From: Lineus longissimus
Lineage: Eukaryota > Nemertea > Pilidiophora > Heteronemertea > Lineidae
Length of the DNA: 64,000 nucleotides
Direction: 5' to 3'
NCBI RefSeq assembly: GCF_910592395.1
Contig: NC_088325.1
Coordinates: forward strand, 10,790,109-10,854,108
Shown: positions 1 to 12,000 of the stretch, piece after piece
Layout of the letters: each line of letters opens with the position of its first letter
Numbering within the stretch: the stretch's first letter is position 1
Notes under the pieces: model-generated
What the model saw: the letters and a program-made list of their open reading frames with translations, nothing else
What the model was told of the DNA's origin: nothing
Database searches by the model: none
Position numbers and translations under genes: made by a program

Positions 1-1622
1 GGCACATTGAATTTATATTTCAATTTTCATACAAGTATCGTTGCACTGACCTTGTATGTTTTTTATGTGACAATAATAGGCTCCGTAGCCCTCCGTAGCC
101 CTTTGCAGCCACAATAAAGAATTTAATCGAATTAAGCTGCTGGTCACTGACGGAATTCAAAATTGTATTCCAGAATTCGTTCATAATGCCCCTTTGATTA
201 TCCTTTTTCCCTGATGACCCACCCCCCTCCAGCATAGTTTTTGTACATGACCAGGTTTCCAGGCAAACGGCTCCATCAGGAATGTATTTTTATTTATTTA
301 GAAAATTAAATTATTATTTCAATTTTTGCACAACGTTTAAGAATGTATGTGTGTTATTATTCATTTTTTAGCTCTCATTATGTCATCTGTCGCCAGTTCT
401 AACCGGTTGGCAACTTGAGTTCTTCCCTCAAGAAAAATGCCTCCAAAGAAATTTGTATTCGACTTTTCAATTCGTAGTTCACGCCTGCAGGCAACTTAAT
501 TTGTATACTGTTAACCAGACAAGCTACATATAAATAAATTGATGAAGACATACCATTTTTAGCTTTTTCGTCTTCAAAATTCATTGATTGTTACAGCAAC
601 AACACTTGGAATGGATCCAGTACATGTTCATTTATATATAAAGTAGATACAATGCTTAATGTTTCACAGTTGAAACTAGCTTAAGCAACAATTACTCCGA
701 AAATCTCAAATTAGTCATTGACAAAACTACTCCCACCTCGCCAGAGTAGGCCTATTGTGGATTGGCGATACAACCATAATAAATCGTTGTTCGAAATTCT
801 CTGTTCATGATATCGGCAGGCATGAAGCTATTCCCATTTCGTCAGAGAATAAGGGGTCGACCAATTCGGGTCATGTATTCGTAGCTGGCGATTGAAAACA
901 CCATTAATACTATTGATATTGAGAAGTTTTCCCAGGACATAGCATGACCGAAATATGTGGTGGTGTCTCATGAACTCATTTAAGCGTGCACAGAGTTAAT
1001 CCGGGGTCAATGGATGTGCTTTTGGTATCACACAAACTATTTGAATTTTCAAACGAAGACGACAACACTCAACTTTGCAAGGTGTTTGTATTGTAGTGTA
1101 AAGTCAACGAAAATATCATGGTCAAGATAAGATGAAACGGGTGGTTCTAAAGAATTCGGTTTTTAAAATATATTGATGGGACAACGAATGCAAATGCTTA
1201 ATGTAGGCCTATGGGTGTATGCGTATTGATATCCAATATACCATGGACATAGAAATACCCACATGACCATACAGTCCATTTAGAACGGTTCGATGTTATT
1301 GGTTAACATCAGAGTTTCGAACTTCTCTTCCTTCTTGGGATTGTAAACAAGTTTCTTTACATTTGCTGCTTCGAAGCCTGCATAAGAACGTGGACTTTAT
1401 CTTTGTGAGAAGTTGATTCGACCGGGGAGGTACTATATGCGTAAAAGGCTATGGAGGATGATTAAAAGCCGATGACTGATTTGTTGAAGACAAGTTTAGA
1501 TCACGATGTCATGATGGGATCATTGTATCATCATGAGGCGAATGTTCATGTACTAGCAGTAATGCGCTCAAAGTGAAGGCATTTGTCAATAAATATGAAG
1601 AGAACTCTCGACTTGGATCTCA
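1..1622 (+). other. Upstream flank of receptor copy A; start is probably the 3' end of another copy
   Basis: No coding exon was recognised here. Bases 1-250 match 6621-6870, the sequence downstream of the copy A stop codon and containing its likely poly(A) signal. The equivalent AATAAA at 113-118 would therefore serve a further copy lying left of the window. The rest matches the A-to-B spacer and leads to the copy A promoter. Confidence 0.6.
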
Positions 1623-1628
1623 TATAAA
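1623..1628 (+). promoter_or_regulatory. TATA box of receptor copy A
   Basis: TATAAA lies 83 bp before the ATG at 1711 and is conserved at the same distance in copy B (9002-9007). A start site about 30 bp downstream would give a ~55-nt leader. An additional upstream exon cannot be excluded. Confidence 0.5.
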
Positions 1629-1710
1629 TTCCAAGCAGCACGACAGAAAGACAATACCCCAGGATACTAAAGGTCAGGTCATCTTCCCACGACTGCGGAG
1701 GTGACCAAGC

Positions 1711-4700
1711 ATGTTGAGGACCGTCAAGATGAGGACTGCTATTGCTGTGTTCATCATTTCTTTTCTATCACTGGCAGCACTCAGCAGTGGTAAGTTAAAT
1801 TACCTGACCTAAACGAATCGATATAGATTTGCATAATAATGGTACACTTTTTAGTGTGGTCAATCAGCAAATACTTCTGATAAGATGTCGGTTCTGCTTG
1901 ACGATCGAATGACCTTCTATCGACCTGTGTCGAACTGTTTCTGACATGCTGGATTCACTTACAAATTATTTTCAGGCGCAAAAGATATGTGCTGAGAGTT
2001 GTCTAATGAAACGAAATATCAATTTAATTTAGATACTTTGTACTGGTGTGAGTAGGCTTATACTCAGTCTGCATGTCAAGTAGGTCATAATCTTTTTTTT
2101 CCATTACCAAATTTATTTCGACATCACTAACCTTTCCAGCTAATACAACGACAGCCTGTTATGAGGGAAGATTCTTACTGCAGGAGACCTGCACGCCAAC
2201 TCAGTACATACTGATCTACTCAGTCGAAAGCCAAGAAGTTAGTCGCTGCAATGATAACAGCTCGGGTGCTCTGTGGTCAAGAAGCGGTCTCGCAGTCCAT
2301 TTTGCCTGGGAGTGGTGTAACCTGCAAAAGGAAAGATGTACAACTGGAAACCTATCTAACGCTACCTACTTAAGAATGAATTATACTTGCGGTAAGCCCT
2401 AACACACCTTTGCCTTACGTAGAGGCATGCTGTGGCTTCGATAGGATCCCTCCGATAGGCGTTTGGTTAATTTAGCCTGAATCGTTGTCATGATTTGATT
2501 GTCTTCGAAATTAAGGAGACAGGGTGTGCAGTCTCGTACTCCGAGACATGATGGAAATCAGTCAAAATACATAGATGTATGGAGCATTCCGGTGGGCCTG
2601 TGTTGCTTTACTACTGATAAAATAGTTGAAACACCGCCTTGTGACTTTCATGGCTGAAGGTGAAGTCCTGTTGCTGACTATTTTGGGATTTTGACGTTAG
2701 AATTAACAAATGTATCATATCATTATATCGTTACATATGAATAAAACTTATTCTTTCAGTTAATGAATCGTTTTCGACACGGAGGTTCAATATGTGCTCA
2801 GATGTAAGCGAGGTGATGTCAACTCCAGTTTACCTTCAGAGCCCAGGATATCCAGGCTATTATAGCTACACCAATGCAACAAACTGCACTTGTTCTATAT
2901 CAGTGTCTCAAAACCAAACCCTCGGTGACTTCTGGTTGACACTGTATGACATGTTCACTGGGCTGCCCGAGACACTGACTTTGAAATTGAGTAATGGTAC
3001 AAATAAAAAATTAACCACTGTTACCAATATTATTACGGGTTATATACTAAATCAGGAGACGACAAACATTTCTCCTGCTCTCTCTGTGTCGTTTGTTCCC
3101 ATGTATTCTAGTCTAGGATACTTTTGGATCGGATTAAAAAGTAGAGGTAAGTTATTGCATGTTTTTGACCATGCATGGCATTAAAAATAACATCTAGTAA
3201 AACAAAACAAAACGAACAGCAATTAATTAATGGTAGCTTCTTAGATAAATTATTTCGAATATGGGGGCATGGAATAGAAATACACAACGTCATCAGGTTG
3301 TACATCTTGGCAAGTTTTTAATAGCTCGTTAAAGTTGTGACAATGACGAATAACATAAAATAGCTGCTGTAATAAGCTCGTGTTATATACAGACTCACGT
3401 TTCTAAAGAAGCACGAACATTTCGAAAATTTGATACGTCACCCGGCCTTTTACCAGTAAATGTTTTTGAGTGTTTCAGCCCGTGTATTCTCACTCATTGT
3501 TTGGGAATTCTGAAAGACCGATAGACACGTTTTCACGGTTTTCCCGAATTGAAAAGCCGTTGCCGCTTTAGATTTCTACTCTATGGAAACACTGTTGAAT
3601 TATGAGAACAACCAAAAACATAACAGCAGTCATTTTACAAAGATTGTGTCGCTGATAAATGATGTCCCATTTTGGTCATTCAGATCCAATGACATTTTCC
3701 ATATCATCATCATTCCGTTAACTATTGGCTGAACATGCACTGGCTGTTGATGTAGCTGTAGCATTTGTTAATCTTAAATTTCAGCTCCTCTAAACATATC
3801 GATAACCTGCAATGAATTTCCGGGAACATCAACGACCTCACCACCTGCCACTTCGACAACGTCGGTGCCAGCAAAGAGTACGCCAACGACGACAACTAAT
3901 GAAACAACAACACCGACCACAAAAACAACCACAACTTATGAAACAGCAACTACGGAAACAACAGCGACGGCAACTATATATGAAACAACAACACCGACCA
4001 CAAAAACAACCACAACTAATGAAACAGCAACTACGGAAACAACAGCGACGGCAACTAATGAAAGAACAACACCGACCACAAAAACAACCACAACTAATGA
4101 AACAGCAACTACGGAAAAAACAGCGACGGCAACTAATGAAACAACAACACCGACCACAAAAACAACCACAACTAATGAAACAGCAACTACGGAGACAACA
4201 GCGACGACAACTAATGAAACAACAACAACTGAAATGGCGACGAATACGGACACAAAAATGCCGACAGGGACTCTAAGCTCAGTAAAACCGGTACGTTTTG
4301 TTTATTAAAAATTTTCCGTCTGAATGATACCAAAATATCATGTCGATATATTTTGAAGTATACAAGGTTGATAACTTTTCGAACATTGGAACCGAGTCAA
4401 CCTGCCTCATGCCAAAATCCTATTACTACGTGTGAAACTGCCTACAACTAAGTGATATCGCCAGATGGGAGTATTCATATACCTGGGTAACGTGTTTTTA
4501 GTTAGTTCGTGGAAGCAAAAGTCACGAATAACTCAGTTCTCATATATTCTTCTCCCCAGGCTGCTATTGTGATGGCGGAAGACGACCTAAAAACCATCTC
4601 CATTGCGATACCTACTGTGGTCATAGCGATAATTATCATCATTGTTATCGTTGTCATAGTCAAGTAAGTAAAAGTAAAAATGATATCTTTGGGTAGAATG

Positions 4701-6478
4701 TCTGGTGATGCCAATATGACAAGTCATCTTCTCAGACTAATGCCAAAAAGGATAGACATCCCTGCAGTGTCTGGCTTAACCTTACTCTTGATCTTTTTTA
4801 TAAAGTTAAGGTCGAATCTAGCTGTACAAAAAATAAAGATTTTTTCTTCCGGCGATGTCCACTTGACCCCAAATAGATGTCCACTTTATTGGTGGGGTTT
4901 TTGCGTCCTGCAACGCTTATCGAGAGTTGGACACTCTTCAAAAACAATGGTCTTCGAAGTTTTGGAATCATTATTAAGTCATAAAAAAGGGCAACCTCTG
5001 GAGGTTTTTCAGAGAATTGGAAAAAACCCAGGGTATTTTTTTTTGATGTGGTGAAAACCCTTAACGGTCAATTCATAATTCTAGAAAAACCTCTACGGCC
5101 GGGCTGCTTGAGTTTGCTGGAAACCCTAAAAGATATTCAAAAAAGCTTAAAACCTCTTTATTTTGTAAGAATTTGGATACAACCAGATTTTTGTGTGGGG
5201 CGATGTCCATGCAGAGACATTTGGACTGCATTAATCCCTCAGACTAAAGCCCGCCCATACACAGGAAATTTGTTCTCAAAGTTCGATACGTAAGCTTCTA
5301 CATCGCCCCAAAAGGTTGGTTGGACCGGCAGCACAGGCGTGTTGTTAACTCAGTCTGCAAATCCGATAGACTATTTCGGGATCAGTACCTTCTTGAACCT
5401 CGGCCTTCTGCTCCCAAAAAACCCAAACTATTAAAATCGCTGCTACTACCTGTGATATAAATCGCATATGACAATAACCGCTCTTTGCGGTGATCATCGT
5501 AAGTCCTTCCGAGTGATTGATCTCTCGTCAGCGGGTTCGATAACTTTGCCAAGTGCCACTTATGACCCTCTTTTCTTCTACAGGAAGCGGCAGAAATCAA
5601 ACGACGCCAAGTTTGAAGACACGGTTAGGTTTAGTGTCCCAGACTACGGGGTGGAGAGTCTGTACGCCAAGGAGAACTTCGCCATGGATATGGTTGACAA
5701 TGAAATCTACGAATCACAGGATAGCTTAGGAAATGGTAGCCTATCGGGGCCCGTGTCGTCGTATGGAGTGGGCGTTGCCTTCGGTACGTTCAAAGGTGAG
5801 AATGTTCGCCAGAGGTCAAATGAGGAATTGAACGACAAGGGAGAAGAGAAGGATATACACAGGGGGATGATTCCGCTGCCCAAGTCTGTAACATTTGGTG
5901 GCGAGGATTTATTGTTAGGGGTCGGGGCTGCAGTGCCCTCTGACGGTGACGAAGTGATTTACGCCCAGATCAGCAAACCTAAGAAAAATAAAAACCCGGA
6001 AGATGACCGAGTTCAGGGTCTGACTTCCATCCTAAGCCCAAGTCATCCAAATGAACGCCAAGATCAGTTAGTGTCCGATTCAAATCCGGTTGAAAACGAA
6101 ACAGACTACTCATTAACAGATGATTTTGATGACCCGAACAAGTGCAGTGGCGTTGGTTCAAGGTCAAATGATGGTGAAGATGCTGATGATGACTATGCAT
6201 ATGCGTACGCGCGCAGACGAGGTAGAGGAACCTCGAAACGACGTGAGCCACAAGAAAGTGTACGCATTTACGACGACATAGAAAGCGATGATTCTGAATT
6301 TGCTGAGTCGGATATCGATGGAGTCTTTCGGGAGGCTATTGAACCTCAAATTGAGCTCAACGGTCATGAAACTGAGTGTGCAGACGGGATTAGAGACTAT
6401 GACGAGTTGGAGTTTGAGGGCCAGAAGCACAAGAGGCAAATTGACGATATCGTACATGTGCAAAGAACTGATCTTTAG
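1711..6478 (+). CDS. Receptor copy A: SUEL-like / CUB / Thr-rich stalk / TM / ITIM-like tail (740 aa, 6 exons)
   Basis: Exons: 1711-1789, 2140-2391, 2760-3146, 3785-4290, 4560-4663 and 5584-6478, all GT-AG, joining in frame to 741 codons including TAG. Residues 1-26 are a signal peptide. Residues 27-110 (exon 2) resemble a degenerate SUEL/rhamnose-binding-lectin domain: an ACxGxxxLxxxC-like start, six Cys, a YLRMNYTC end, but no YGR or DPC motif. Residues 111-239 (exon 3) are CUB-like (YLQSPGYPGYYSY) but lack the second Cys pair. Residues 240-408 are a Thr-rich stalk with NET sequons. A hydrophobic helix spans about 421-442, followed by KKRQK. The 298-residue acidic tail carries many Tyr, including VIYAQI (Y569), an ITIM match, and RIYDDI (Y672). 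Exons 2 and 3 are symmetric phase-1 modules. A glycosylated surface receptor or adhesion protein is inferred; the ligand is unknown. The domain family names come from motif reading and need a profile search. Confidence 0.85.
3898..4235 (+). repeat. Stalk-encoding minisatellite in exon 4 of copy A
   Basis: About four units of 78 nt encode a 26-residue repeat made of two 13-residue halves, NETTTPTTKTTTT and NETATTETTATAT. One unit has an extra codon (TIYE in place of TNE). The frame is kept. The repeat supplies dense O-glycosylation sites and NET N-glycosylation sequons. Other frames and the reverse strand also stay open here, which produces spurious ORFs. Confidence 0.9.
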
Positions 6479-6733
6479 GTACACGGGCGTCACAAACATG
6501 CAGCAAAGGATCATATAAAAATAGGTCGAAGCCAGAATATCTTACTTTCTAAAGAGAGACTAATGTAAGAACGAAATAATCTATTCAGATGTGTACAGTC
6601 TATTTCTTTATTTTTCGTATGGCACATTGAATTTATATTTCAATTTTCATACAAGTATCGTTGCATTGACCTTGTATGTTTTTTTATGTAACAATAATAG
6701 GCTCCGTAGCCCTTTGTGAATGTTTGCAGCCAC

Positions 6734-6739
6734 AATAAA
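6734..6739 (+). terminator. Probable poly(A) signal of receptor copy A
   Basis: AATAAA lies about 255 nt after the copy A stop codon, inside sequence that also occurs at the very start of the window. It is the nearest consensus signal on the gene strand. Confidence 0.45.
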
Positions 6740-7239
6740 GATTTTAATCGAATTAAGCTGCTGGTCACTGACGGAATTCAAAATTGTATTCCAGAATTCG
6801 TTCATAATGCCCCTTTGATTATCCTTTTACCCTGATAACCCAACCCCTCCAGCACACTTTTTGTACATGACCAGGTTTCCAGGCAAACGGCTCCATCAGG
6901 AATTTATTTTTATTTATTTCGAAAATTAAATTGTTATTTAAATTTCTGCACAACGTTTAAGAATGTATCTGTATTATTATCCATTTTTTAGCTGTCATTA
7001 TGTCATATGTCGCCAGTTCTAACCGGTTGACAACTTGAGTTCTTCCCTCAAAAAATGCCTCCAAAGCAATTTATATTCGATTTTTCAATTCGTAGTTCAA
7101 GCCTGCAGGCAACATAATTTGTATATCGTTAACCAGACAAGCTACATATAAATAAATTGATGAAGACATACCATTTTAGCTTTGTCGTCTTCGAAATTCA
7201 TTGATTGTTACAGCAACAACATTTGGAATGGATCCAGTA

Positions 7240-8081
7240 TATGGGCCGTGAAAACCGCAAAGAATCTGTACATGTTTTTGTAAGCGGTCGTCGTTCGCGC
7301 AAACTTGTCTTGCATGTTTTTGTGAAAGAGGACGTCGAAGAACGCGGTCGTATATCAAAACAGACGTTGGGTGGCGCTCGCGCAAACTTGCCTCACATGT
7401 TTTTGTGAAAGAGGACGTCGAAGAACGCGGTCGTATAAAAAAACAGACGTTGGGTGGCGCTCGAGACGGGTCATCCTATTTAGCGTCCAGTGGCGACCAG
7501 TGGCGTCCAACGCGAAATAATAGGGTGTATATGGTTAAAAATGTTTTCAAGCTCCTAAAACACTTTCAATAAACAAGATTTAGAAGTTTGGTGGAGTTTG
7601 CAAACCTAGTTTTTGAATAATCATAACCAGAAAACGATCTTAGTATGCCAACCTGATGCCAGATCCCGATTCCGCTTTTTCTATAAACCCAAGGAACGGC
7701 AGCTAAAACAAACATGGCGTCCAGTACTTTTGCTGGACGCATACTAAGATCGTGAAAGTGTTTTAGGAGCTTGAAAACATTTTTAACCATATACACCCTA
7801 TTATTTCGCGTTGGACGCCACTGATCGCCACTGGACGCTAAATAGGATGACCCGTCTCGAACGCCACCCAACGTCTGTTTTTTTATACGACCGCGTTCTT
7901 CGACGTCCTCTTTCACAAAAACATGTGAGGCAAGTTTGCGCGAGCGCCACCCAACGTCTGTTTTGATATACGACCGCGTTCTTCGACGTCCTCTTTCACA
8001 AAAACATGCAAGACAAGTTTGCGCGAGCGACGACCGCTTACAAAAACATGTACAGATTCTTTGCGGTTTTCACGGCCCATA
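7240..8081. mobile_element. 842-bp fold-back DNA element with 6-bp TSD
   Basis: Nearly perfect inverted arms, 7240-7568 and 7753-8081 (329 bp each), flank a ~184-bp loop. Ends are tatgggccgtg and its complement. The flanking duplication is CCAGTA (7234-7239 and 8082-8087). Unit A carries the empty site with one CCAGTA near base 618. The arms contain an internal ~83-bp direct repeat, and the loop holds a second 14-bp inverted pair (7635-7648 and 7739-7752). No transposase was seen, so it is non-autonomous. Confidence 0.93.
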
Positions 8082-9001
8082 CCAGTACATGTTCATCTAA
8101 TATATACAGTAAATACAATGCTACCTCGCCAGAGTAGGCCTATTGTGGATTGGCGATACAACCATAATAAATCGTTGTTCGAAATTCCCTGTTCATGATA
8201 TCGGCTATTCCCATTTCGTCAGAGAATAAGGGGTCGACCAATTCGGGTCATGTATTCGTAGCTGGAGATTGAAAACACCATTAATATAATTGATATTGAG
8301 AAGTTTTCCCAGGACATACCATAACCGAAATATGTGGTCGTGTCTCATGAACTCATTCAAGCGTGCACAGAGTGAATCAAAGATCAATGGATGTGCTTTT
8401 GGTCTCACACAAACTATTTGAATTTTCAAAAGAAGACGACAAGACTCAACTTTGCAAGGTGTTTGCATTGTAGTGTAAAGTCAACGAAAATATCATGGTC
8501 AAGATAAGATGAAACGGGTGGTTCTAAAGAATTCGATTTTTAAAATAAATTGATGGGACTACGAATGCAAATGCTTAATGTTGGCCTATGGGTGTATGCG
8601 TATTGATATCCAATATTTCATGGACATAGAAATACCCACATGACCATACAGTCCATTAAAAACGGTTCGATGTTATTGGTTAACAAGAGAGTTTCAAACT
8701 TCTCTTCCTTCTTGGGATTGTAAACAAGTTTCTTTACATTTGCTACTTCGAAGCCTGCATACGAACGTGGACTGTATCTGTGTGAGAAGTTGATTCGACC
8801 GGGGAAGTACTATATGCATTGACGGCTATGGAGGATGATTAAAAGCCGATGACTGATTTGTTGAAGACAAGTTTAGATCACGATGTCATGATGGAATCAT
8901 TGTATCATCATGAGGCGAATGTTCATGTAGGCTAGCAGTACTACGTTCAAAGTGAAGGCACTTGTCAATAAATATGAAGAGAACTCTCGACTTGGATATC
9001 A

Positions 9002-9007
9002 TATAAA
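9002..9007 (+). promoter_or_regulatory. TATA box of receptor copy B
   Basis: TATAAA lies 83 bp before the ATG at 9090, at the same position as in copy A. Confidence 0.5.
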
Positions 9008-9089
9008 TTCCAAGCAGCACGACAGAAAGACAATACCACAGGATACTAAAGGTCAGGTCATCTTCCCACGACTACGGAGGTGACCAAGC

Positions 9090-12000
9090 ATGTTGAGGAC
9101 CGTCAAGATGAGAACTGCTATAGCTGTGTTCGGCATCATTTCTTTTCTATCACTGGCAGCACTCAGCAGTGGTAAGTTAAATTACCTGACCTAAACGAGT
9201 CGATATAGATTTGCATAATAATGATACACTTTTTAGTGTGGTCAATCAGCAATTACTTCTGATAAGATGTCGGTTCTGCTTGACGATCGAATGACCTTCT
9301 ATCGACCTGTGTCGAACTGTTTCTGACATGCTGGATTCAATGACAAATTATTTTCAGGAGCAAAAGATATGTGCTGAGAGTTGTCTGATGAAACGAAATA
9401 TCAATTTAATTTAGATACTTTGTACTGGTGTGAGTAGGGTTATACTCAGTCTGCATGTCAAGTACGTCCTAGTCTTATTTTCCATTGCCATTTTATTCCG
9501 ACGTCATTAACCTTTCCAGCTAAGACCACGACAGCCTGTCATGAGGAAATATTCTTACTGCAGGGGACCTGCACGTCAACTCAGTACATACTGATCCACT
9601 CAGTCGAAAGCCAAGAAGTTAGCAGCTGCAATGATAACAGCTCGGGTGCTCTGTGGTCAAGAAGTGGTCTCGCAGTTCATTTTGCCTGGGAGTGGTGTAA
9701 CCTGCAAAAGGAAAGATGTACAAATGGAAAGCTATCTAACGCTACCTACTTAAGAATGAATTATACTTGCGGTAAGCCCTAACACACATTTGCCTTACGT
9801 TGAACAGGCATGCTGTGGCTTCGATAGGATCCCTCCGATAGGCGTTTGGTTAATTTTAGCCTGAATCGTTGTCATGATTTGATTGTCTTCGAAATTTAGG
9901 AGACAGGGTGTGCAGTTTCGTACTCCGAAACATGATGGAAATTAGTCAAAAGACATAGATGTATGGAGCATTCCGGTTGCCCTGTGTTGCTTTACTATGC
10001 CTACTGATATAATAAATATAGTTGAAACATCATCTTGTGACTTTCATGGCTGAAGGTTCAGTCCTGTTGCTGACTATTTTGAGATTTGGCCGTTTTCCAT
10101 TCAACATCTTCCCTTTATTAACAAATGTATCATATCATTATATCGTTACATATCAATAAAACTTATGCTTTCAGTTGATGAGTTGTCTTCGATACGGCGG
10201 TTCAACATGTGCTCAGATGTAAGCGTGTTGACATCAACTCCAGTTTACCTTCAGAGCCCAGGATATCCGGCCTATTATACCTACACCAACGCAGCAAACT
10301 GCACTTGCTCTATATCAGTGTCTCAAAACAAAACCGTCGGTGACTTCTGGTTGACACTGTATGACATGTTCACCCAGCTGCCCGAGACACTGACTTTGAA
10401 ATTGAGTAATGGTACAAATAAAAAATTAACCACTGTTGCCGATAATACGGGGTATATACTGAATCAGGAGACAACAAACATTTCTCCTGCTCTCTCTGTG
10501 TCGTTTGTTCCCAGGTTTCCAGGGCAAGGATACTTTTGGATCGGATTAGAAAGTAGAGGTAAGTTATTGCATGTTTTTGACCATGCATGGCATTAAAAAT
10601 AACATCTAGTAAAATAAAACAAAACGAACAGCAATTAATCAACGGTAGCTTTTTAGATAAAATATTTCGAATATGGGGGCATGGAATAGAAATACACAAC
10701 GTCATCAGGTTGTACATCTTCGGCAACTTTTTAATAGCTCGTTTAAGTTGTGACAATGACGAATAACATAGAATAAAATAGCTGGTGTAATAAGCTCGTG
10801 TTATAACCAGACTCACGTTTCTTAAGAAGCACGAACATTTCGAAAATTTAATACGTCGCCCTGCCTTTTACCAGTAAATGTTTTTGTCATGAGTGTTTCA
10901 GCCCGTGTGTTCTCCCTCATTGTTTGGGAATTCTGAAAGACAGATAGACACGTTTTCACTTTTTTCCCGAATTGAAAAGCCGTTGCCGCTTTAGATTTCT
11001 ACTCTATGGAAACACTGTTGAATTATGAGAACACGGAAAACAAATCATTTTACAAAGATTGAGTCGCTGATAAAGTATGTCCAATTTTCCTCATTCAGAC
11101 CAAATGACGTTTTCCATATCTTAATTCAGTAATTTATAGACTAAACATTTCACTGACTGTTGATGTAGCTGTAGCAATTGTTCCTCTTAAATATTCAGCT
11201 CCCGTAAACATAGCAATTACCTGCAATGAGGGGCTGGGAACTTCACCGACTTTACCACCTACCACACCGACAACGTCGGTGACAGCAAATAGTACGGCAA
11301 CGACGGTAACTAATGAAACAACAACACCGACCACAAAAACAACCACAACTAATGAAACAGCAACTACGGAGACAACAGCGACGACAACTAATGAAACAGC
11401 AACTACGGAAACAACAGCGACGACAACTAATGAAACAACAACACCGACCACAAAAACAACCACAACTAATGAAACAGCAACTACGGAGACAACAGCGACG
11501 ACAACTAATGAAACAACAACACCGACCACAACAACAACCACAACTAATGAGACAGCAACTATGGTGACAGCAGAGAAGACGTCAATGACGACAACAGCAC
11601 ATACGAGCACAGCAACGACATCAAGAGCAGTAACACCAGTAGGTCTTTTTATCATTCCTCTAAAGGGATGACATGGCTCATATACCCGTTGAGTGATCTA
11701 AAGCAGATTGATCACGTTTCGAACAACGTGGCTCCTGGAAAAAAAACCGTTACTTCATTTTGTCTTTAATTTCCTCATTTATGGATCGAATACTCATTTA
11801 CAACGTAATATCTGTCTGGTCTGAGTATTCAGTTGCCATTATAACGAATGTTATGGCATGCGCATTGACCATATTGCAAGAGATGAAAAAAAACACCAAG
11901 TTAGTCCAGTTCGTGGAAGCCAAATTCTTCATTTAGATATAAATATAAATAGCCCTGTTCTCGCATCTTGTACTCTTTAGGCTGCAGTCGGGATGACGAA

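Noticed and set aside
3936-4253. Minus-strand ORF of Val/Ala/Ser-rich hydrophobic repeats (and its equivalent at 11134-11655)
   Set aside because: It is the antisense of the Thr-rich stalk repeat. All frames stay open because stop codons are rare in this codon mix.
3812-4276. Plus-strand Gln/Arg/Lys-rich ORF over the stalk repeat (and 11313-11567)
   Set aside because: It is out of frame with the splice-consistent Thr-rich reading; both paralogues agree on the other frame.
5468-5583. 5' extension of the last-exon ORF of copy A
   Set aside because: It is intronic. A clear acceptor at 5582-5583 joins the TM exon in frame, and copy B has the same acceptor.
7566-7916. 116-codon minus-strand ORF
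   Set aside because: It lies within the fold-back element and is a by-product of its repeated arms; there is no transposase-like content.
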